NCBI GenBank assembly: GCA_020854975.1
Contig: JAHKLQ010000179.1
Location: 1 to 5,163, forward strand
From: Methanobacterium sp.
GTDB lineage: Archaea > Methanobacteriota > Methanobacteria > Methanobacteriales > Methanobacteriaceae
Reading direction: 5' to 3'
Length of the DNA: 5,163 nucleotides
Shown here: piece after piece, positions 1 to 5,163 of the stretch
Position numbering within the stretch: position 1 is the stretch's first letter
How the letters are laid out: each line of letters starts with the position of its first letter
Notes under the pieces: generated by a model
Told to the model about the DNA's origin: nothing
The model's database searches: none
Seen by the model: the letters and a program-made list of their open reading frames with translations, nothing else
Program-made: the position numbers and the translations under genes

Positions 1-998
1 CCTTCCTTTAATTTATTTTCAGCTTCCAGTCTTAACTCCCGGGAAAGACTGGAATGGTGGGCCATTATATTCTGGTCATGGTAACTATCAGGATACCTCT
101 TTTTTAGGTTGAAAACCACACTTTCCGTACCACTACGAGTGTTGGTGAAAATAAGGGTGGTCTGATGCTCCTGGATGAGTTCATGTAACATCCTGTACAT
201 GGCCTTATTGGTTTCATCAGCATCCGTAGCTATAATATCCTTAACAGGACAGATAACCTCCATATCCAGTTGTTTAAGATAGTTAACATCCACAATCAAA
301 CAATCCCGTGGCTGACCATAATGATAACCCACCAAAAACTCAGCCATCCTCTCCAGGGGATGAACAGTGGCACTGAGACCAATACGAACAAATCCACCTG
401 TGAGGTGTTCCAATCTTTCCAGACTCAGACTGAGATGCACACCCCTTTTATTTTCTGCCAGAGAATGGATCTCATCAATAATCACGTACCGTACCTTTGA
501 AAGTTTTTCCCTAAATTTAGGAGCGCACAGAAGGATAGAAAGAGATTCTGGTGTGGTGATAAGGATATGTGGAGGGGTTTTAAGCATTTTTGACCGTTCA
601 TACTGACTGGTATCTCCAGTACGCACAGCCTTACGAATACCTAACTTTTGCCCGGATATTTTTTCTATTTCAGATAATGGCTCTTCCAGGTTCTTCTCAA
701 TATCATTATCTAAAGCCTTCAGGGGGGAGATGTAAAGACAGTAAACCCGATCTTCTAATATGTCCTGCTCAGCCAGGCGGGTGAGTTCACTGATAATGGA
801 TAGAAAAGCAGTAAGGGTCTTACCAGAACCAGTTGGTGAAGATACCAGTACATTCTTTCCCTGATGTATGTCCACAATTGATTGGCGTTGCGCCTCAGAA
901 AAGGTTTCAAACTTTCCCTGGAACCATTCCCGGGCCCAGGGATGTAAAATCTGAAATATATCCTTATCTGAATACTTTTTCTCCTGTTTGCTTATCAT
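1..998 (-). CDS. lhr: Lhr-type superfamily 2 ATP-dependent helicase, N-terminal part (3' end beyond window)
   Basis: The visible 332 residues hold the first RecA-like domain and the beginning of the second of an Lhr-family DExH helicase. In order: FSEAQRQSI (33-41, Q-like motif), Walker A SPTGSGKT (54-61), motif Ia YISPLKAL (89-96), motif Ib TTPESL (148-153), Walker B DEIH (175-178) followed by the family-typical SLAENKRG, motif III SAT (209-211), and motif IV region [12 protein letters not shown] (281-292) leading to HHSSLSRE (314-321). Lhr proteins are ATP-driven 3'-5' DNA translocases/helicases linked to DNA repair or recombination; full-length members are usually about 850-1500 residues, so most of this one lies past the left edge. 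An in-frame TAA just upstream makes the ATG at 998 the only reasonable start. No Shine-Dalgarno sequence precedes it (the upstream bases are AT-rich), so translation may be coupled to the phosphoesterase gene ending 23 bp upstream. The family call is firm; the subfamily (Lhr1, Lhr2 or Lhr-core) cannot be settled without the C-terminal part. Confidence 0.93.
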   Translation of the reverse strand, partial: MISKQEKKYSDKDIFQILHPWAREWFQGKFETFSEAQRQSIVDIHQGKNVLVSSPTGSGKTLTAFLSIISELTRLAEQDILEDRVYCLYISPLKALDNDIEKNLEEPLSEIEKISGQKLGIRKAVRTGDTSQYERSKMLKTPPHILITTPESLSILLCAPKFREKLSKVRYVIIDEIHSLAENKRGVHLSLSLERLEHLTGGFVRIGLSATVHPLERMAEFLVGYHYGQPRDCLIVDVNYLKQLDMEVICPVKDIIATDADETNKAMYRMLHELIQEHQTTLIFTNTRSGTESVVFNLKKRYPDSYHDQNIMAHHSSLSRELRLEAENKLKE

Positions 999-1021
999 TT
1001 TATCTTAAATTGTTATTTGTT

Positions 1022-1789
1022 TTATTTAAATTCTATAAAATGGGAATCATAGTTGTATGGGTCTTTTTTAACCTTTAGAAGATGGCTTATTTTACCAAAA
1101 TAGAATGTTTCAAAGTTTTCAACTCCATAAACCTCTAAATCATTATAATTCGTTTTTTTAAGGAATGGTGAGAGGAGTTTTTCATGGAGAACATCTGAGC
1201 CTTCAGTGATGAAATTGAAGGAAGGCATCACAATCATTTTTTTATCTCTAAAATCTCCTTTCAGGAAGCATTTCACTTTTTCCATCCTTTCACCACTATT
1301 AATCCCCACTGCAGGGTGTTCATGTCCAATAATAATATTTTTTTCCTTAATCTCATCCCATTTTTCAGGGATCCTATCACCATGCATTACCATAAAATTA
1401 CCCGTTGAATAACTGGGATAAACCTCTAATCCAGTTTTTTCTGCGATTATTGGTGTTAATGGATCATGATTACCTTTAATCAGAATAATTTCCTGGAAAC
1501 GGTTTTTAAGATAATCAATGAATTCCAATGTTTCCTTCCATTCCTGGCGATTTATTTTGCCAAATTCATGTTTCAGGTCACCGTTGATGATGATGCTGGT
1601 GCAATCACTCCTTGAATGGATTTCTTCCATTCTTTTAAGAATCTTTGGATACTGAAATTTAGGGACCATTATTCCCTGATAATTAAGGGCTTCCTCATAC
1701 CCCAGGTGAAGATCAGATATTATTAGATGGTCTTCAACTTCCAGGGCGAGATCTAAAATTCGAGCACCTAAAATCTCATTATAAATCAT
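1022..1789 (-). CDS. COG1407-type metallophosphoesterase (PdeM-like calcineurin-fold phosphohydrolase)
   Basis: A 255-residue cytosolic protein with the complete two-metal calcineurin-like phosphoesterase signature: SDLHLG (D26, H28), NGDLKHEFG (D71), KGNHDP (N107, H108), MHGD (H136) and GHEHP (H156, H158). These residues normally bind a pair of divalent metals such as Mn2+ and hydrolyse phosphomono- or diesters. The '[11 protein letters not shown]' opening and the GHEHPAV motif suit the ICC-like COG1407 family, which includes the bacterial ligase-associated nuclease PdeM. The gene sits 23 bp upstream of the Lhr helicase and is probably co-transcribed with it, suggesting a nucleic-acid processing or repair role; that role is inferred from context. 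An ATG also lies two codons upstream at 1795, but AGAGG (1796-1800) touches it directly, whereas it sits 6 nt before the ATG at 1789, so I chose 1789. No signal peptide or membrane segment. The substrate cannot be read from the sequence. Confidence 0.9.
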   Translation of the reverse strand: MIYNEILGARILDLALEVEDHLIISDLHLGYEEALNYQGIMVPKFQYPKILKRMEEIHSRSDCTSIIINGDLKHEFGKINRQEWKETLEFIDYLKNRFQEIILIKGNHDPLTPIIAEKTGLEVYPSYSTGNFMVMHGDRIPEKWDEIKEKNIIIGHEHPAVGINSGERMEKVKCFLKGDFRDKKMIVMPSFNFITEGSDVLHEKLLSPFLKKTNYNDLEVYGVENFETFYFGKISHLLKVKKDPYNYDSHFIEFK

Positions 1790-1795
1790 AATCAT

Positions 1796-1800
1796 CCTCT
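1796..1800 (-). promoter_or_regulatory. Ribosome binding site deciding the phosphoesterase start
   Basis: AGAGG on the minus strand. It leaves no spacer to the first ATG (1795) and 6 nt to the second ATG (1789), so it supports the shorter 255-residue protein. The same 6-nt spacing precedes the chosen starts of pheS and the molybdoenzyme. Confidence 0.65.
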
Positions 1801-1808
1801 AAATCACA

Positions 1809-1828
1809 GAATACTTTAAACAATTCTA
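1809..1828. repeat. 20-bp direct repeat, promoter-proximal copy
   Basis: Plus strand GAATACTTTAAACAATTCTA matches the copy at 1881-1900 at 17 of 20 positions, sharing the cores ACTTTAA and CAATTCTA. It ends 20 bp upstream of the chosen phosphoesterase start. Its position suits an operator near the transcription start, but binding is unproven. Confidence 0.55.
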
Positions 1829-1880
1829 TCTTTTTTAAGATTATTCAATAAAAAGAAACATTAAAAACCTAGTGAAATAT

Positions 1881-1900
1881 GATAACTTTAACCAATTCTA
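1881..1900. repeat. 20-bp direct repeat, distal copy
   Basis: Plus strand GATAACTTTAACCAATTCTA, 17 of 20 identical to 1809-1828, in the same orientation and exactly 72 bp away. Mismatches are confined to positions 3, 4 and 12 of the unit. The conservation stands out from the otherwise simple AT-rich spacer. Confidence 0.55.
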
Positions 1901-2002
1901 CTGTTTATTTTTTTATCTTGAATAATGGAAACTATCAGTAATAATTAAAGATCAAAGTATTTATATTATATGTATTGATGAGGATCATTTTTATATTTGT
2001 CG

Positions 2003-2239
2003 TTACATTAAACCTTTTTTAGGCCATAACCATGAGAAAAATATGTGAATAAGCAGTATCAAGAGGAATGGTAAAAACAACAGAGTGTGCAGCTGGAATG
2101 AAAGTGTTTTATCAAGCAAACCACCAGTGAGATATTCTATACTTCGGTAGTATGTGATTCCCAGGCCAGATATGATGACGATGAATGTTAAGATTATCAA
2201 TAGAATGTGAACAGTTCTTTTGGTGGTTTTTCTCTCCAT
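2003..2239 (-). CDS. Small two-helix membrane protein with heme-ligand-like histidines, partner of the molybdoenzyme
   Basis: A 78-residue protein with a basic N-terminus (MERKTTKR), a first membrane helix (about 10-28, opening with H11 and closing with SGLGI), a short loop, and a second helix (about 46-72) carrying H51 and H65, then WPKK. The 14-residue interval between H51 and H65 on one helix equals that of the two heme ligands on helix B of cytochrome b, and the pattern recalls DUF4405-like cytochrome b561-type membrane proteins. I infer a small electron-carrying or anchoring subunit for the molybdopterin oxidoreductase encoded directly upstream. Start: an in-frame TTG at 2284 (93 residues, 14 bp after the upstream stop) has no ribosome binding site. 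ATG 2245 has one too close. ATG 2239 has GGTG 7 nt upstream, so I chose it. Heme binding is a hypothesis; the protein could also be a plain anchor. Confidence 0.7.
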   Translation of the reverse strand: MERKTTKRTVHILLIILTFIVIISGLGITYYRSIEYLTGGLLDKTLSFQLHTLLFLPFLLILLIHIFFSWLWPKKGLM

Positions 2240-2298
2240 TTTCATACACCAATTTTTCACATCACTATATAATTCCCTTGACAAATTCTAAAAATCAT

Positions 2299-2958
2299 TT
2301 AAAAAAAGCTTTCATTAAGGTTTCCAGTATTGGAATATCCTCTGCTTTCCCAGTATCCTGTGTAATTAGAGTTGTCAGAGACTTCAATTTTGTTGATCCA
2401 TTTAATCCATTTATATCCCCATTTACTCTCAGCCACCAGTTGAAAAGGGAACCCTCGTTCCGGAGGTAAAGTGGCATTGTTCATTTTATAAGCCATAATA
2501 ATCTGGTTACTTTGAAGATATTCCAGAGGGAAAGAGGTTGAATAACCATCAACTGCATAAAAAATAACAGTGTTAGCCTGAGGCAAGGGTTGAACACTAC
2601 TCAAAATATCTTTAACCAACACACCCTGCCAGAGTATATTCACACTCCATCCTTCCACACAGTCAAGTTTAACCACTTTTTGGTAACTCTGGAAATCCTT
2701 AACCTGGTCATAGGTGTAATTTTTGGGGTTTACTACCAGTCCAGTTACTTCCAACTGATAACTATTGATATCTACGTATTGTGGGCCTTTAATTGAGTTT
2801 TCACGGAAATCATTAACAGAAGAAAGCTGTTCACCCTGGTATTCTCTGATTTCCACAGAATCAAGGGGTATAGTGGATGGGGGGATTAAGTCCAGACTGA
2901 TCACAATGGCCAAGAGCATAATGATAGTTATTGCTGCCAATGCAATGTACTGTTTCAC
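2299..2958 (-). CDS. Membrane-anchored or exported molybdopterin-dependent oxidoreductase, sulfite oxidase fold (COG2041)
   Basis: A 219-residue protein. Residues about 4-22 form a hydrophobic N-terminal segment (signal peptide or anchor), then a linker, then an oxidoreductase molybdopterin-binding domain. Within it, DCVEGWS (99-105) supplies C100, the expected cysteine ligand of molybdenum (or tungsten). ERGFPFQLVAE (167-177) and WGYKWIKWINKIEV (180-193) match the conserved end of the family domain. There is no C-terminal Mo-cofactor dimerisation domain and no heme domain, as in the short MsrP/YedY-like members, so electrons must come from or go to another subunit. The two-helix His-containing protein directly downstream is the likely partner. 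The substrate (sulfite, sulfoxide, nitrate-like or other) cannot be read from the sequence. The start is GTG at 2958 with a strong SD 6 nt upstream; a nearby ATG at 2962 is out of frame. The leader peptide (MKQYIALAA) has no twin-arginine motif. Confidence 0.88.
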   Translation of the reverse strand: MKQYIALAAITIIMLLAIVISLDLIPPSTIPLDSVEIREYQGEQLSSVNDFRENSIKGPQYVDINSYQLEVTGLVVNPKNYTYDQVKDFQSYQKVVKLDCVEGWSVNILWQGVLVKDILSSVQPLPQANTVIFYAVDGYSTSFPLEYLQSNQIIMAYKMNNATLPPERGFPFQLVAESKWGYKWIKWINKIEVSDNSNYTGYWESRGYSNTGNLNESFF

Positions 2959-2964
2959 TCATAT

Positions 2965-2974
2965 CCCCTCCCCC
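2965..2974 (-). promoter_or_regulatory. Strong ribosome binding site of the molybdoenzyme (GTG start)
   Basis: GGGGGAGGGG on the minus strand with a 6-nt spacer (ATATGA) to the GTG at 2958. It justifies the GTG start; the out-of-frame ATG inside the spacer is not a workable start. This is the richest Shine-Dalgarno sequence in the window. Confidence 0.7.
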
Positions 2975-2982
2975 AATATATC

Positions 2983-3006
2983 CCTAATTTTTAGGAAAAA
3001 ATTAGG
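2983..3006. repeat. Perfect 10-bp inverted repeat (hairpin or operator) upstream of the molybdoenzyme
   Basis: Arms CCTAATTTTT (2983-2992) and AAAAATTAGG (2997-3006) are exact reverse complements around a 4-nt loop AGGA. It lies 43 bp past the pheS stop and 25 bp before the molybdoenzyme GTG. It could be a transcription-end hairpin for pheS, a leader hairpin close to the ribosome binding site, or a repressor site over the transcription start. No T-run follows it on the minus strand, which argues against a classical bacterial-style terminator. Confidence 0.6.
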
Positions 3007-3007
3007 T

Positions 3008-3026
3008 TATGTATTTGATATACATA
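3008..3026. promoter_or_regulatory. Inverted repeat overlapping a TATA-like element, candidate promoter/operator
   Basis: TATGTAT (3008-3014) and ATACATA (3020-3026) are exact reverse complements around TTGAT, one base away from the 10-bp inverted repeat at 2983-3006. On the minus strand it reads through GTATATCAAATAC, a TATA-like element about 50-65 bp before the molybdoenzyme start. A TATA box here would place the transcription start near 2990-2998, inside the neighbouring hairpin. The arrangement suits a symmetric repressor site on the promoter. This is inferred from position and symmetry only. Confidence 0.4.
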
Positions 3027-3048
3027 TCTATGGTTTTCTTTGGAATTA

Positions 3049-4593
<1,545 letters not shown>

Positions 4594-4599
4594 GTTAAA

Positions 4600-4603
4600 C
4601 CTC
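4600..4603 (-). promoter_or_regulatory. Ribosome binding site deciding the pheS start
   Basis: GAGG on the minus strand, 6 nt before ATG 4593. It overlaps the alternative upstream ATG (4605-4603), which has no purine-rich sequence in front of it. The same arrangement is seen at the phosphoesterase gene. Confidence 0.6.
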
Positions 4604-4631
4604 ATTATCCATTTATTGTTGTTAATTTTTT

Positions 4632-4691
4632 ATGGTTAATTCGTTCCCTAAATGGTTAGTTACTTTCCTAATCTATTAGTTAGTTATATCT
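4632..4691. repeat. Imperfect 20-bp tandem repeats in the pheS upstream region
   Basis: Plus-strand units are ATGGTTAATTCGTTCCCTAA (4632-4651), ATGGTTAGTTACTTTCCTAA (4652-4671, 16 of 20 identical to the first) and a degenerate third unit at 4672-4691 that keeps TTAGTTA in register (10 of 20). They lie about 40-100 bp before the pheS start, where an archaeal promoter is expected. On the minus strand AAGATATAAC (about 4693-4684) is a possible TATA-like element. The repeats may be regulator sites or chance products of AT-rich DNA; the third unit is weak. Confidence 0.4.
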
Positions 4692-4715
4692 TTAAAATTT
4701 TTTAAGATTAATTTT

Positions 4716-5163
4716 TTAATTAAATTCAATCCTATAATCGGAGTACTGGTCAAGATAAGACACCATTATTGATGATGCAGTGAAATCCGCCGTTGTACCT
4801 GGATTTAAACCATTTTCCATTAATTCTATGTCAAACTTTTCCAGGAGTGATTGGCCTTTTTTGCTTAATATTCCACCTTCTTTTAAAATGGACTTTGCAT
4901 GGGAAGAAACTTCCCTGGCTTTTTCTTCCCCATACTTACGACTTATAAGCGTGTCTGGAACTTCACTGAGAATGGTGAGGAAAGTTTGCACCGTGGCCTG
5001 ATTAGTGCCATATTTTGATCTGATCTGCTTGAATACAGGAAACCCTATCTGAAAGGTCACTGGCATTTGATGAGTGAGTTCATATGACAGACAGTCCCAG
5101 CTAGAGGATATATCCAGCACCTGAAACATGTTCACATCTTCCTGGATAAGTTTATCTAAAGAA
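4716..5163 (-). CDS. CitG/MdcB-like triphosphoribosyl-dephospho-CoA synthase family protein, C-terminal part (5' end beyond window)
   Basis: The last 148 residues of a protein whose reading frame stays open to the right edge; a GTG at 5135 is internal and not the true start. The diagnostic element is [19 protein letters not shown] near the C-terminus, the family hallmark NPGTTADLTA, preceded by [13 protein letters not shown] and a lysine-rich helical stretch. Bacterial CitG/MdcB enzymes make the triphosphoribosyl-dephospho-CoA precursor of the prosthetic group of citrate or malonate decarboxylating lyases from ATP and dephospho-CoA, and are about 280-300 residues, so roughly half is visible. 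Archaeal COG1767 members often occur without citrate lyase genes, and none is visible here, so the substrate may differ. Its stop is 122 bp before the pheS start; co-transcription is possible but not evident. The family call is good; the reaction is uncertain. Confidence 0.8.
   Translation of the reverse strand, partial: SLDKLIQEDVNMFQVLDISSSWDCLSYELTHQMPVTFQIGFPVFKQIRSKYGTNQATVQTFLTILSEVPDTLISRKYGEEKAREVSSHAKSILKEGGILSKKGQSLLEKFDIELMENGLNPGTTADFTASSIMVSYLDQYSDYRIEFN

Larger units (their letters stand above)
1796..2002. other. AT-rich intergenic region upstream of the phosphoesterase-lhr operon
   Basis: A 207-bp non-coding spacer between the stop of the two-helix membrane protein and the phosphoesterase gene. 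It must hold the end of the molybdoenzyme transcript and probably the promoter of the phosphoesterase-lhr pair. TATAAATA on the minus strand (1965-1958) is a possible archaeal TATA box but would imply a leader of about 140 nt. The minus strand also has a T-rich stretch (1870-1848) that could end transcription from upstream. Both are weak calls in AT-rich DNA. The strongest structure is the 20-bp direct repeat listed separately. No convincing small ORF or RNA gene is visible. Confidence 0.5.

Noticed and set aside
270..1078. Several plus-strand open frames (270-500, 367-606, 590-784, 833-1078)
   Set aside because: They lie antisense to the Lhr helicase and the end of the phosphoesterase, whose minus-strand frames carry clear family motifs. 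Their translations show no recognisable domains.
1828..1841. ATCTT-TTTT-AAGAT short inverted repeat upstream of the phosphoesterase
   Set aside because: Five-bp arms in a low-complexity AT-rich spacer are too weak to call a terminator or operator.
2240..2284. TTG start at 2284 for the two-helix membrane protein
   Set aside because: No Shine-Dalgarno sequence precedes it, while ATG 2239 has GGTG at 7 nt. It remains possible, since it would leave only 14 bp after the upstream stop.
2185..2477. Open frames on both strands near 2185-2477
   Set aside because: They overlap the molybdoenzyme C-terminal region in other frames. The minus-strand 2295-2477 frame is an alternative reading of that gene without a family motif.
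4708..4723. TTAATT-TTTT-AATTAA inverted repeat at the end of the CitG-like gene
   Set aside because: It has only A and T, overlaps the stop codon, and such 6-bp palindromes are expected by chance in DNA this AT-rich; not called as a terminator.

Overview
The window looks archaeal and most like a mesophilic methanogen of the Methanobacterium type. The evidence is an archaeal/eukaryotic-type PheS with repeated N-terminal winged-helix modules, an Lhr-type helicase, AT-rich spacers, and ribosome binding sites of the GAGG/GGTG kind. The genus is my inference; no taxonomic marker gene is present. All six recognisable genes lie on the minus strand, so transcription runs from high to low coordinates. 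The plus-strand open frames are shadows of these genes.

In order of transcription: (1) 5163-4716, the C-terminal half of a CitG/MdcB-like (triphosphoribosyl-dephospho-CoA synthase family) protein, cut by the right edge. (2) 4593-3049, pheS, the alpha subunit of phenylalanyl-tRNA synthetase, preceded by imperfect 20-bp tandem repeats. (3) 2958-2299, a membrane-anchored or exported molybdopterin oxidoreductase of the sulfite oxidase fold, preceded by two perfect inverted repeats. (4) 2239-2003, a two-helix membrane protein with histidines spaced like b-type heme ligands. (5) A 207-bp spacer holding a 20-bp direct repeat. (6) 1789-1022, a COG1407-type metallophosphoesterase. (7) 998-1, the N-terminal part of an Lhr-type superfamily 2 helicase, cut by the left edge.

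Two functional pairs stand out. The phosphoesterase and Lhr helicase are 23 bp apart and probably form a nucleic-acid repair operon, resembling the bacterial PdeM/Lhr-core pairing. The molybdoenzyme and the small His-rich membrane protein look like a minimal redox pair (catalytic subunit outside, membrane electron carrier), reminiscent in layout of MsrP/MsrQ. Such a pair would be notable in a methanogen lineage usually described as lacking cytochromes. The most testable regulatory signals are the repeats in the three spacers in front of the phosphoesterase, molybdoenzyme and pheS genes. I see no tRNA, rRNA, CRISPR array, insertion sequence or phage gene.
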